A DNA stretch of 64,000 nt from an uncultured Bacteroidota bacterium (GTDB lineage Bacteria > Bacteroidota > Bacteroidia > Bacteroidales > P3), in assembly GCA_902788805.1 (NCBI GenBank), contig CADALO010000009.1, forward strand, positions 47,917-111,916, written 5' to 3'. This document shows positions 1 through 11,975 of this stretch, piece after piece. A program made the translations under genes and the position numbers. How positions within the stretch are numbered: position 1 is the stretch's first letter; each line of letters begins with the position of its first letter. The notes beneath the pieces were generated by a model that ran no database searches, was not told where the DNA came from, and was given only the letters and a program-made list of their open reading frames with translations.

Positions 1-3000
1 AGTGGCCTGAATCCCGCCACGTCATACACCTTTGCCGTGGTGACCGACTGCGGCAACGGCGACACCTCAATGTACTCTGCCACCGTCTCGGCCTTAACAT
101 CCTGTGCGGCTATCGCTGCCGCCGACTTACCCTACACCGAGGACTTTGAGGACTACACCTCTGGCTCCACCAATCCTATCAACCCCTGCTGGACCAAGGG
201 TACCAACAACACTACGGCCTATCCCTATCCCAACAGCGCCGCTGCCATCAACAGCAGCATAGGCCTCCATTTCTATGGCTACTATCCCTCTTCGGCAACG
301 AGCACCCATTATTACAGTTGGGCAGCACTGCCGCCCATCGATGCCAACCTTGATATGAGCGACCTGATGCTGACGCTCGATGTCAAACGCTACAGCACGG
401 TTTCCAACTACTATACCACTATCCTCTGGGTGGGTGTTGCCGACAGCGTGACGGGCTTGTCAAGCGCCGCAGCCATCGAGAGCTCCATCACCTGGATAGA
501 TACCATCGACCTCACCTCGGCAACAGCCTCTTCCATCCACAATTTGGAGGTGAGCTTTGCCAACTATGCAGGCAACGGCAAGTATGTGTTCCTCTATGCT
601 CCGACACCCGAGCTTGTGGGCACCAGCACCTACCGCTACAACTACGTGTATGTCGACAATGTGGCGCTGCGTGTCATCCCCACCTGTTTCTGGCCCTCTG
701 ATGCTGTTGTCACCAGCGTTTCTACCGATGAGGCCACCATCAGCTGGACCCCCGACCCGCGTACCGCCAACCCCAGCAGCTGGAGCATCGAGTACGGCGA
801 GACTGGCTTCACCCCCGGCGAGGGCAGCACGGAGACTTCTTACACCACCAGTGTAGATCTCTTGAATCTTACAGCCAACACGGAATACGATGTGTATATC
901 AAGGCCAACTGCGGCGGCGAGATGTCGGATGCGACACTCTTCTCTTTCCGCACCTTGTGCAACGCTCTCGACAGCCTGCCTTACACTATGGATTTTGAGG
1001 GCTATCCCACCACAACGTCCACATCGACCGACTTTGTCCCCTGTCTGACACGACTGAACAACGGCACTCAGTATTTTGGCTACCCCTACTTGGCCAGCAC
1101 CGCTTCGTATTGCCACAGCGGTACGCGTGGACTTTACTGGACCAACTCGACAACCACCGGCACCTATGGCGACTACCAGTATGTGATTATGCCCGCTGTC
1201 GACACCGACCAGTACAATATGAACACCCTGCAGTTCAAGTTCTGGGCACGTGCCACCGGTACCAGCTACCATCCCGTCTTCCAGGTTGGCGTGATGAGCA
1301 ACCCTCAAGACGTGAACTCTTTCCAGCTGGTTGAGAGTGTCGACGTGGAGGGTACCACCTATGAGGAGTACACGGTCGCTTTGGGTAACTTCGAAGGCTA
1401 TGGCAACTATATAGCCCTTCGCGCCCTGCGTCCCTCATCTACGTGGTATGCCACCGTTGACGACCTCACCATTGAGGAGATGCCCAACTGCCCGAATGTT
1501 GTCGACCTCGAGGCTACGGCCACCGTGGGCAGCGCCCTGCTGACTTGGGGCTATCAGGAAGGCTATGACGAGCCCGCAGGCTATGAAGTGACCTTCGACA
1601 GCATTGGCGGCAGTAACCCCACAACGCTCACCATCACGGATCCTACAGCTCTCCTTACCAGCCTTATGCCGCGTACCAACTACAAGGCATACGTGCGCGC
1701 TGAATGCGGCGGCGACTACGGCGCTCAGGACAGCATTGAGTTCTCGACAGGTGCGTTCGATTGCGTTGAGTTGGATTCGCAGAATTCGGGCGTCGACACT
1801 GTTGGCCCCCTGGGTACCACGACCACCTATTATGTTCCTATTGGACAGTTTTACAGATATAGCTATACACAGCAGCTTGTGCTGGCTTCTGAATTGAATG
1901 GCGCTATGACCATCACCGGCATTGATTTTGAATATGCCTATGCCACAGCCACCACTCAGAAGAACAATGTGACCATCTATATGGCCAACACTGCAGAGAG
2001 CAGTCTGGCAAGTGCTTTTGTGCCCTACAGCAGTGCTTTTGTGCCAGTCTACAGCGGTCCGCTCAACGGCACACAGGGATGGAACCACTATGAGTTCACC
2101 ACCCCGTTCAACTATGATGGCAACAGCAATCTGCTGATTATCGTCCACGACAATTCTAACGCCTATCCCGGAAGTGCGTACGTCTACAATGCGCACAGCG
2201 CTACGGGCAAGGCCCGCTATGTGCAGAACGACAGCAGCCCGTACGACATTAATACCGTCTCGGGCGGTACTTCTTATGCCAACCGTGCCAATATGAAGCT
2301 CCACTATGGCGAATGTATGACTATGGCTGTTTGCGCAGCTCCTGCGGCAACAGTCACCGACGTTACCGCCACCACCGCCGACATCAGCTGGATTCCCGGC
2401 TATGATGAGACCTCTTGGGACATCTCGTACCGCGCGGCCGATTCTACCAACTGGACTGTGGCTGCCACCGGCGTCACTGCAAACAGCTATCAGTTCGACA
2501 ACCTTACTCCGGGTACTGACTATATATTCCGCGTCAGCTTCGAGTGCAGCGACAACAACATCTTCGAAAGCGTTGTCTCTGCCAGAACGGTCTGCTCGTT
2601 TGTCTCGATACCCTACAGCTACGGCTTCGAGGACCTGCCTACCGGTTCAACCACCACCCGTCCCGACATCCCCTGCTGGCAGCACATCAACAACGCTACG
2701 CAATATTTCGGCTATCCCTATCCCAGCTCCACAACACCTCACAGCGGCACCCGCAGCCTCTATTGGTACGGCTCTACCACCACCGGCACCTATGCCGACT
2801 ATGAGGTTGTTGTTCTGCCTGCCGTCGATACCAATACCAACCCCATCAGGACGCTGCAGCTCTCCTTCTGGGCCAAACCTACCTCGACATCGTATGCACC
2901 TGTTGTATATGTCGGCGTTATGACCGATCCTGAAGACATCAGCACATTTGAATATGTCGACACTGTCAATATCATTTCAGGCAGCACCGACTGGGCACTC

Positions 3001-6000
3001 TACGAGTCGTTCCTCAACACCTATAGCGGCGAGGGCAGCTATGTGGCCCTTCGCGCCAACCGTCCTTCCTCGGCGTGGTATATCTATACCGACGACTTTA
3101 CGCTGGATGTTATCCCCTCTTGCCCGCACGTTGTCAACCTGGCAGTGGATTCGGTTTCGCAGAACAGCGTCAGCCTGAGCTGGACCGCCGCCGGCGCTGA
3201 GAGCACTTGGTCTGTCACCGATGGCACCAACTACTATACCACCACTGTTCCCAGCATCACCATCGGCAACCTGACAGCCAACACCGCCTACACATTCAGC
3301 GTTCGTGCTCTCTGCGACGATGGTGATTCGAGTATGCTTTGGAGTATTAATGCCCGCACTTCTTGCGAGCCTATATTGGCACTACCATATAGCGAGAACT
3401 TCGACAGCTATACAAGCAGCACCACTGCTGCCACCGGCGTTCCAATTCCTTGCTGGAACAGTCTGATGACAGGTACTGCCTCCTACCAGACTGGCAGTTA
3501 TCTGCCTATGATTTACTACAGCACCAGCTATCCGCACAGCGGCACCTATTGCTTGCGTCTCAATGGTGTCGGCTACCACACCCTGCCTCAGCTGCCTTGT
3601 CCGGCTGACTCGGTGACGATTAGTTTCTGGGCCACATCCACCAGTTCGAGCTACAAGTGCTTCCTCGGTGTGATGAGCAACCCGAATGATGGGACTACAT
3701 TCGACACCATTCAGGAACTTACATTCCCGACTTATTCTACTCCCCAGCATTTCGAGGTCAACCTCACGAACTATACCGGTACTGGTCGTTATATTGCATT
3801 CCGCAATGCATATACCACCGCTTCGACCTACTACAGCTACATCTATCTTGATGACATCGACGTGTGGCACAACACCAACTGCGGCTCGCCCGTTGTCAAT
3901 CTGGGCAATGTCACCAACAACACCATCGATGTTACTTGGCTCGACACCACGGTCAACGGCTATGCCAATGGCGTGACTGTTATGTGGAACACTGCCAACA
4001 CCACTTCTGGTGCACAGACAGCATCGGTTGCAGCAGGCAGCAGCTACACCATCAACGGCCTCAATGGTAATACCACCTATTATATCTGGATTGCCGGCAA
4101 CTGCGGCAACGAGCTCAGCCGTCCTGTTCCGCTGGTGGCTACCACTGCTTCCGACTGCGGAATTGTTGAGAACCTCACCCTTGCCGGTGTCTCCGACAAT
4201 ACTTTAGGTATCAGCTGGAACGCTCCTTCGATTGGCGATCCCGCTACAAGCTATATCGTCACTCTGAAGAAATGCACCAACATTCCGTTCGCCAACGACT
4301 TTGTGGTTGTCCGCGACACCGTGAACGCTACCTATTATATGTTCAACGGTCTTGAGGACGCTACTACCTACGCTTACAGCGTCACCACCGTCTGTAACGA
4401 CGAGGTGGGCGAGGCCAACAGCGGCTATGCCACCACCACCATTTGCGAGATGGATACTGTGGGCGACTACGCCACCAACTACTCGGCACAGCCTATCTAT
4501 GCATCCCAGGCTTACAGCTACACTCAGCAGCTCTATATGTCCAACGAACTTGCAGGCATCGACAGCATTAACTCTATCGCCATCTATCAGCGTGGTCTGT
4601 GGGGCGAATATGAGGACCGCAATGTCACTGTATATCTCGGCTATACCAACAAGACCGAGTTTGAGAGCACCGCCGACTATGTGCCGATGTCCAACCTCAC
4701 TCAGGTCTACAGCGGACGCCTCAGCGGTTTCGGTTGGATTAGCCTGAAGTTCGACACAACCTACGTCCGTGTTGCCGACAGTAACCTCGTTGTCGTCATC
4801 GACGATAACACTGGCGTTGCACATACTGGCAACTGCTACTGGGCTTGCAGCAAATTCGACAACCCGGCCATCTACCGTGCTATGCGTATGTACAGCAGCT
4901 CCAACATTCAGCCCACGTCTCCTTCTGGCACCTACGCAAGAGACTATTACCGTGCATTCATAGTCTTCGGCAATGCTGGTTGCGAGAACGATGGTTGCGA
5001 TGTGCCTGTCGTTATGCAGTCGGCAGCCTATGCTGACCACGTAGACATCACCTGGAATGCTGCTCAGGGCGCCAGCTATGATGTCAGCTACCGTATCCTT
5101 GGTGCCGACAACTGGACTACCGTAGCCACAGGCAACACCTCTGGCTCGGCTACCATCAACGGCCTTGGCGCTTCGTTCCTTGGCGAGGCCCGCGTCAGCT
5201 ACAGCTGCAACGGCCAGATCGTCAGCGGCACCACTCAGATCCAGACCCTCTGCGGTCCTGCCAGCCTGCCTCTCACCGAGGACTTCCAGTCTTGGGATTA
5301 TGGTCACTTCAACCGTCCGTGCTGGATCTCCAACCTTACCGACCCGACCAATGCAGACCGCGAATATCCTTATATTACCGCTCTTACAGGCAATGAGAAC
5401 AATATGCTTTGCTTTATGCGCTATGGAGCATACGTTATCCTGCCGCAGATCGACACCGCCCTCAGCGAGTGCCAGATCCGCTTCAAGTTGACCCAGGGCA
5501 ACGACGATGCACAAATCCTTCTGGGTGTTATCAACGACGCTTCAATGCCTATCCATACGATGTATGTCCTCGACACCCTTTCGCGCATCGACTATGACAC
5601 CACCAGCAGCACGGCCAGCATCACCTACTCGCTTGCCAATGTACCTGCAGCATACAGCCACGGACGCATCGCCTTCTGGGATGCTATGTCAAGCTACAGT
5701 TTCATCGACGACATCGTTGTTGAACTGATACCTTCCTGTACGCCCGCATCGGAAATCACAGCTACGGCAAGCACCAACACTGCCACCGTCAGCTGGACTG
5801 TCAACGGCGACAACGCATCGAGCTACTTCATAGTCTACGGTCCCCGCGGTTTCACTGCCGGCCAGGGCGACACCATCACGGCTACAGGCTCGCCTGTCAC
5901 CATCACCGGCCTCAACCACAGCACCAACTATGACGCTTATGTCTACACTGTATGCGACCTGCTCAACGCCACCTCGTCGGCATCCAATGTTGTCCAGTTC

Positions 6001-9000
6001 ACCACCGACTGCGCACCGTATACCACGCTGCCTTACACGGAGAACTTCGAGAACTTGTTGCCTGCCGGCTCGAGCATCGCCACCGTGCTGCCAAACTGCT
6101 GGGCTTCTGAGACTGGCACTAACGCTGTGGCCCACGTGGTCTACACCACCAACTCGACCCAGGCCTCCTCGCCGCAGCACGCATTCTATATGAATGAGAA
6201 CGGCGTTGTGGCTCTGCCCGAAATGGGTGTGGCCCTCAACACTCTGAAACTCTCCTTCCACGAGTGCAATATGAACCCGCAGACCAACGGCCTCGTTGTG
6301 GGTACTGTGGCCAACGTGAACACTGGCTTCGCTCAGACCTTTGTGCCTTACGACACCATCGTCTTCACCGGCAACCAGAGTATCTATGATGTTACCACCT
6401 ATATGGTAGACTACACTGGCACGGCTACACGCTTGGCCTTGAAGAACTACAGCACTAATGGCGGCAGCGTCTCCGAGCACTACATTGACGACCTGACCAT
6501 TGAACTGGCTCCTGCCTGCATCCCGATTCAAAACCTCCGCGCCACCTATCTGGTAGGCGATGAGATTACCCTTGAGTGGATGCGCAGCAACTCGATGGCC
6601 TACAGCGTAGAGTATGGTGCCCACGGCTTCACTTTGGGCAATGGCACCCAGACTACTACCACTACTCGCAATGTGTCGCTCACAGGCCTCACTCCACAGA
6701 CTCAGTATGATGTCTATGTAATGAGCGACTGCGACACGGTGTTCTACACCTTCACCACTCCGTGCGCTGCTGTGTCGCTGCCTTACACCGAGAACTTCGA
6801 CAACTACACCACCAGCACTACTGCCGCCACCGGCTACCAGATCAACTGCTGGGACTATATTATGACAGGCACATCAACCTATCAAACCGCAACCTATCAG
6901 CCCCAGATATACTACGGCTCTACAAACGCCAACAGCGGCAGCTACAGCCTGCGTCTCTATGGTGAAAGCTACACAATGCTGCCCCCGATGCCGACAACGC
7001 TCGACAGCCTGCAGCTGACCTTCTGGGACTACACCACCAGCGCCAGCTACGGTCTTGAGGTCGGCGTTATGGAAGGCAACACATTCATCCCCATCCAGAC
7101 CATCAATTCGCCGACAAGCACGCACGTGGAATACGAGATCAGCCTTAGCAGCTATCACGGAAACAGCCGTATCATCGCCTTCCGCAACAAGTATACCACG
7201 TCGAGCACTATCTACTACAGCTATCACTATATCGACGACATCGAGGTGGACTATATTCCCAGTTGCCCGAAGGTCAGAGACCTGACAACAACGGCTATCT
7301 CTCAGAACAGTGTCACTCTTGGCTGGACCAATGGCGGCAGCGAGACACAGTGGGTTGTTGAGTACGGCAACAACAGCGATGTTGCCAACAGCAATCCCTA
7401 CACCGTGACTGGTCTGACACCCAATACCGAGTACACCTTCTACGTGCGCCCGCTTTGCGGTGTCGGCGATACCGGCCGTGCACGCACCATCACCGTGACC
7501 ACCTTGTGCAATGCTGTCTCGCTTCCATTCACTGAGAACTTCGACAGCTACACTACAAGCACCACAGCTGCTACGGGCGTGTTACCTAATTGCTGGAGCT
7601 ACGTTATGACCGGTACCAACACTACAGGCAGCTATCTACCGCAGATTTACTACAGCAGCACCTATGCCAACAGTGGCAGCTACAGTTTGCGTCTCTATGG
7701 TCTCTGCTACTTCATTCTGCCCGAGATGGATGCTCCTATCGACTCGTTGCAGATTTCCTTCAACACCTACAAGACCTCCGCAGCCTATGAGCTTGAGGTT
7801 GGCGTGATGGAAGGCAACACTTTCGTCCCCATCCAGGCTATAGACTATGGAGCAAGCACCCACTCACAGCAGACTGTCTACCTCGCTAGTTACACCGGAA
7901 CGGGCAACCGCATCGCTTTCCGAAACAACCACTCTTCGTACCAGTATAGCTACCACTACATCGACGACATCGTTGTCGACTATGTCCCATCCTGTATGCC
8001 TGTACACGACATCCACAGCACCGGTGCCACTATAAGCAGCATCGATGTCGACTGGACCGACCTCTCGTCGGCCACCGAGTGGGAAGTTGTCTACGGTACG
8101 GCTGGCTTCAATATGAGCCAGGGCACCTCGATGACGGTCTACTCGCACCCGATAACGCTCTCCAACCTCGACAGCGCCACCAACTATGATGTCTATGTCC
8201 GCCCAATCTGCTCGGTAGGCGACACCGGTAGTTGGACAATGGAGACCTTGATGAGCGGTATCTGCGACGGTATGGTTGAGTTCTTTACCGGCAGCTCCAC
8301 GGGTACTTCCAATGCAATACCTGTCGACAACTACTACAATTACTCTCTCAGCCAGACCATTATCGACAGCGCTGAGTTGGCTCAACTGAATGGTGGTAAC
8401 GGCTCGCCCATTAACTTCACCGGCATTGCTTACCACTATAATTACACTACCGCATCTGCCGACAAGACCGATGTTGACATCTGGATCCAGCCCACAACCA
8501 AGAGCACCTTCAGCAGCACTACCGACGCCGTGGCCCTCAACACCGCCACCGCCGTCAAGGTCTACCACGGTGCCCTCAACTGCTCGCAGGGTTGGAACTA
8601 CTTTATGTTCCCCGACACTGCATCCTACAACTGGGACGGCCACAGCAACCTGTTGGTCATCGTCGACGACAACTCGGGTGAATACGACGGAAGCTCATAC
8701 GTATTCAGCACCACTGCCTGCACGGGTAACAAGACTCTTGTCTACTACAGCGACAGCGACAACCCCAATGTGAACACCCCGTCGACATTCTCAGGCAACA
8801 AGTACATCTATAGTTACCGCCCGACGATGAAGCTCATAAGCTGCGGCAACGCAATTTGCAGCAAACCGCAAGTGCTGCCTGCTTCCAACGTCACCTACAA
8901 CAGCGCCACAATCAACTGGAACAGCAACAGCGCCACATCCTTCGAGGTCGCTGTCAAGGCTGCCACTGATGCCGTTTGGCCTGCTGAAGTGGCCGTGAAC

Positions 9001-9881
9001 AACGCCAGCAGCTACGATGTCACCAACCTCACTCCCGCCACGATGTATCAGTTCCGCGTCCGCGCCATCTGCGACCCGACCGAGAACCTGATCTCTGACT
9101 GGGCTATCGGCACCTTCACTACCGACAGCTTGCCGTGCTTCATCCCGACCGACCTGCACACCACCAACGTGGGCTACACCAGCGTCAACCTTGCTTGGGG
9201 CGCTTCGAGCGAGCAGAACCACTGGACCCTCACCGTGTGGAACACCGCAGGTTCTGTCGACTATGACGTTACGGGCAACGCCGCCTTCACCGTCACCGGT
9301 CTGACCCAGAACACGGCATACAATGCTGCTGTGAAGGCCGTCTGCGGCAACGGCGCCGCTGAGAGCGAATACAGCGACACCATCCAGTTCACAACCGACA
9401 ACTGCGAACAGGTTACTGGCGTTACAGTGAACAACATCACTGAGAACAGCGCTGTCTGTCGGACACGGCCAGGGCCAGGGTACTACTGTCATCGTCAACG
9501 GCGTCACCACCTATACCATCACTGGCCTCGAGTCAGAGATGGGCTACTCGGTCTACGTCCGCGCACTCTGCGAAGCAGATGCTCCGGGTCCGTGGTCGCA
9601 AGTCCAGGAGTTCACCACCCAGCATATTGGTATCGATGTTGCCGACGGAATGAACGTCAGCATCTACCCGAACCCGACAAGCAGCACCACCACGATCGCC
9701 CTGAGCGGCGTGAACGGCGATGTTGCCATCACTGTTGTTGATATGAACGGCCGCGTCGTTATGAGCGACTCGATGAGCTGCGAAGGCGACTGCGTGAAGA
9801 CGATGGAGTGCCCAGGGTGCTTACTTCGTCCGCATCAACGGTGAGAATGTGAATATGGTGAAGAAGCTTGTTGTGAAATAA
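1..9881 (+). CDS. Giant T9SS-secreted FN3/adhesin-domain repeat protein (5' partial, two frame changes near 3' end)
   Basis: Cell-surface or secreted adhesin-like protein; the reading frame is already open at base 1, so the N-terminus and signal peptide lie outside the window. About 15 FN3 domains (for example 690-960, 1488-1760, 2330-2595, 7265-7510, 9140-9405), each ending in a Cys, alternate with eight beta-sandwich domains of the cleaved-adhesin/choice-of-anchor-J type beginning LPYTENF-like and ending IPSC-like (about 121-690, 958-1488, 2590-3120, 3361-3880, 5252-5740, 6008-6520, 6760-7260, 7504-7995). Three copies of another ~180-residue module lie at 1756-2315, 4441-4977 and 8257-8845. 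Composition is rich in Thr, Ser, Tyr and Asn and poor in Lys. Frame 1 runs to 9741, but homology passes to frame 2 between 9431 and 9475 and to frame 3 near 9805-9816, finishing at TAA 9879-9881. Adhesion is inferred from domain type; the ligand is unknown. Confidence 0.85.
9627..9881 (+). other. T9SS type A C-terminal sorting domain of the giant protein
   Basis: The tail reads IYPNPTSSTTTIALSG, then VDMNGRVVMS, then GAYFVRINGENVNMVKKLVV: the usual order of a type A sorting domain (YPNP start, central D.xGR strand, GxYFVRI, final K-rich strand). In other Bacteroidetes this domain directs outer-membrane translocation and anchoring. Here it is split between frame 2 (to about 9805) and frame 3 (9816-9881), so it is intact only if the frame change near 9810 is a sequencing or assembly artefact. 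Confidence 0.85.
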
Positions 9882-9908
9882 GCTTGCTTCATAGCATATC
9901 CCTGCGAA

Positions 9909-9941
9909 GAGGGCGTCCCTAACAGGACGCCCTCTTCTTTT
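9909..9941 (+). terminator. Rho-independent terminator of the giant gene
   Basis: A perfect 10-bp stem, GAGGGCGTCC / GGACGCCCTC, with a 6-nt loop is followed by TTCTTTT. It starts 28 bp after the frame-3 stop codon, which supports 9881 as the true gene end. Confidence 0.9.
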
Positions 9942-10070
9942 GGAGTTAAGGGGAGTTAAAGGGAAGTTAGAGGGAAGTTAAGGGACAAATGAACCGTCTC
10001 GGATTGTATTGTCCTTTAACTTCCAGCGCGAAGCGCGATAACTCCCCTTAACTCCTCTTAATTCCCCATT
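9942..10070. repeat. Intergenic GTTAA array with hairpin (copy 1)
   Basis: GTTA cores recur at 9945, 9955, 9966 and 9977, spaced 10-11 bp, in units like GGGAAGTTAAA. The last unit forms a stem with 10009-10024 (GGAAGTTAAGGGACAA at 9973-9988, 15 of 16 complementary, 20-nt loop), and reverse-orientation TAAC units continue to about 10062. A related element lies at 54617-54720. Noncoding; function unknown. Confidence 0.75.
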
Positions 10071-10120
10071 CTACCCCCCCTTAACATCCCATTCTAACTT
10101 TCTCTCAACTCTTACAAAAA

Positions 10121-10140
10121 AACGCCCCGATCGGGGCGTT
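10121..10140 (-). terminator. Bidirectional terminator after the aminopeptidase gene
   Basis: A perfect 20-bp palindrome (AACGCCCCGA and its complement) is flanked by an A-run on the left and a T-run on the right. It lies 5 bp beyond the minus-strand aminopeptidase stop and could also stop plus-strand readthrough. Confidence 0.85.
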
Positions 10141-10145
10141 TTTGA

Positions 10146-11534
10146 TTATTCATTCATTGTGGCTTCGATTTCGGCTATGGTCTTGGGGATGGGCTTACCG
10201 AGCACTCGGCAGCCGGTATCTGTAACCAATATGTCGTCCTCGATGCGTATGCCGCCAAAGTCTTTCCATTTCTCCAGTTCGTCGAAGTTGATGAAGTCCT
10301 TGCAGGTGCCTTCAGCGTGCCACTTGTCGATGAGGGCGGGGATGAAGTAGCATCCAGGCTCGTCGGTGATGACAAAGCCCTTCTGCAGGCGGCGTCCGCA
10401 GCGCAGGCTGCCAAGGCCGAACTGCTCGCTGGGGCGTGTCTCGTCGTCGTAGCCTACGTTGATTTGGCCGTAGTCCTCCATATCGTGCACGTCGAGGCCC
10501 ATCATATGTCCCAGGCCGTGAGGCATCAGCAGGCTGTGTGCTCCGTTAGCCACGATGTCGTCGAGGTTGCCCTTGAGGATGCCGAGTTCCTTGTATCCCT
10601 GGGCCAGTATGCGGCTGGCAGCAGTGTGCACCTCCTTGTAGGTGATGCCAGGGCGGGTGCAGCGGATGGCCTCGAGATTGGCGTTGAGCACAATCTGGTA
10701 GATAGCCTTCTGACGCTCATTGAAGCGGCCTCCGACGGGCACCGAGCGGGTGATGTCGGAGCAATAGTTCATAGCCGTCTCGCATCCGGCGTCCATCACC
10801 AGCATACGGCCTTCAACCAACTGGTTGTTATGGCCGTGGTTGTGGAGCGTCTCGCCGTGGATGGTCATAATGACCGGGAAGCTGACGGGACCGTTGCCTT
10901 TCCAAGCTTCGCCTTGCATAAAGCCGGCAAGCTCATACTCATAGCGGCCGGGCATAGCCATCTTCATTGCTCCCACGTGCATATTGTAGGCCGTGGCGAT
11001 GGCTTTCTCGATTTCGGCAATCTCCTCATCGCTCTTGATGCTGCGCTGCTTGACGCAGGCCATAATGAGTTCGTGCGACGCATAGTCGAGCACCCGCCCG
11101 TTGTTGATGCCGAGCAGGAGGCTGAGTTGGTTGGTGATGTCGGCGCGATAGGGTGGGAGGTATTTTATTGAACGGCTCTCACGGATGGCCTTGTTGCAGA
11201 AGTCCTGCAGCGCTTTTAGGTCGCCGCTGTTGGCCACGCCCACGCTGGCGGCAAGCTCTTTGACGCTGGGCAGCGGGCCTGTCCAGATTATGTCGTCAAT
11301 GTCGTAGTCGTTGGCGAAGATGTAGTCCTTGCCACTGTCGCAGTCGAGCACACCGACCAAGTCTTCGCGCTGAAGACCAAAGAAATAGAGAAATGTGCTG
11401 TCCTGACGGAACCAGTAGGTGTTGTCGGGATAGTTGCAGGGCGCCTCGTGGTTGCCTGGCAGGATGATGATGCCGTGGCCGATGTCCTTGCGGAGCTGCT
11501 CGCGGCGTGCGATATAGGTCTCTTTCTTGAACAT
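10146..11534 (-). CDS. Xaa-Pro aminopeptidase (M24B, PepP-like)
   Basis: Cytoplasmic metallopeptidase removing an N-terminal residue that precedes proline. Residues ~1-140 are the aminopeptidase-P N-terminal domain (QDSTFLYFFG), the rest the pita-bread catalytic domain. All metal ligands are visible: the Asp of MDAGCE, the Asp of SDITRSVPVG, the His of HGLGHMMGLDVHD, the Glu of TDEPGCYF and the Glu of GIRIEDDI. At 462 residues it matches bacterial PepP length. It is a single-gene unit, convergent with the giant adhesin and closed by the palindromic terminator. No signal peptide. The gene symbol pepP is avoided because several M24B paralogues are usual in this phylum. Confidence 0.93.
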   Translation of the reverse strand: MFKKETYIARREQLRKDIGHGIIILPGNHEAPCNYPDNTYWFRQDSTFLYFFGLQREDLVGVLDCDSGKDYIFANDYDIDDIIWTGPLPSVKELAASVGVANSGDLKALQDFCNKAIRESRSIKYLPPYRADITNQLSLLLGINNGRVLDYASHELIMACVKQRSIKSDEEIAEIEKAIATAYNMHVGAMKMAMPGRYEYELAGFMQGEAWKGNGPVSFPVIMTIHGETLHNHGHNNQLVEGRMLVMDAGCETAMNYCSDITRSVPVGGRFNERQKAIYQIVLNANLEAIRCTRPGITYKEVHTAASRILAQGYKELGILKGNLDDIVANGAHSLLMPHGLGHMMGLDVHDMEDYGQINVGYDDETRPSEQFGLGSLRCGRRLQKGFVITDEPGCYFIPALIDKWHAEGTCKDFINFDELEKWKDFGGIRIEDDILVTDTGCRVLGKPIPKTIAEIEATMNE

Positions 11535-11975
11535 AATAGATTGTTGTTTTATTGTTTTTGTTTATTGAACGCAGAAGGATTCGTTTTATTGTCAACGGCT
11601 GAAAAAAGTTCCCCTTCGGTGCTCAAAAAACGGCCCGAAATCCGACTTTTTGATAAATTTTTGGTTTTTGTAAGTAATTGGCTGTGCCTCAGAGTGTAAT
11701 ATGGCTTTCAAAAAAGTTTGAAAAGTCTGAAAAAGGGTCAAAAATGGCCTTTTGCAACTCCCTGATTTCCATATACTATCTTCCTATCAAATTCTACCCA
11801 AATTCTTACCAAAGTCTTACCAAATTTTATATCAGTAGAACTTGATAGGTTTTTAGTAGGAATTTATCAAAAAGTCTGGTCGGTGAAAGGGTGTTTTCTT
11901 CTTTTTTCAGCCCCCAATGCAATAACTGCGTGAAATCGGCGTTATACACCCAAACACAAAATAAAAACATTCGCA
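11535..11975. other. Divergent intergenic region between aminopeptidase and SPFH genes
   Basis: AT-rich 441-bp spacer that must hold both divergent promoters, though no full TTTG-N20-TAnnTTTG match was found. The only structure seen is the inverted repeat at 11783-11849. No ORF with coding character. Confidence 0.5.
11783..11849. repeat. Inverted repeat, 15-bp arms
   Basis: CCTATCAAATTCTAC (11783-11797) pairs with GTAGAACTTGATAGG (11835-11849) at 14 of 15 positions. The 37-nt spacer contains three similar short units (attctaccc, attcttacc, agtcttacc). No T-run follows, so it looks more like an operator or RNA structure than a terminator. Confidence 0.55.

Noticed and set aside
460..1308. Long minus-strand open frame opposite the giant gene
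   Set aside because: It is the complement of a low-complexity repeat-coding region; no start context, motif or homology-like pattern. Similar long antisense frames at 1435-2304, 4204-5514, 5689-6624 and 7864-8643 are rejected for the same reason.
9909..10140. Prophage or IS end
   Set aside because: Inverted repeats here are terminators and a GTTAA element; no transposase or target duplication seen.
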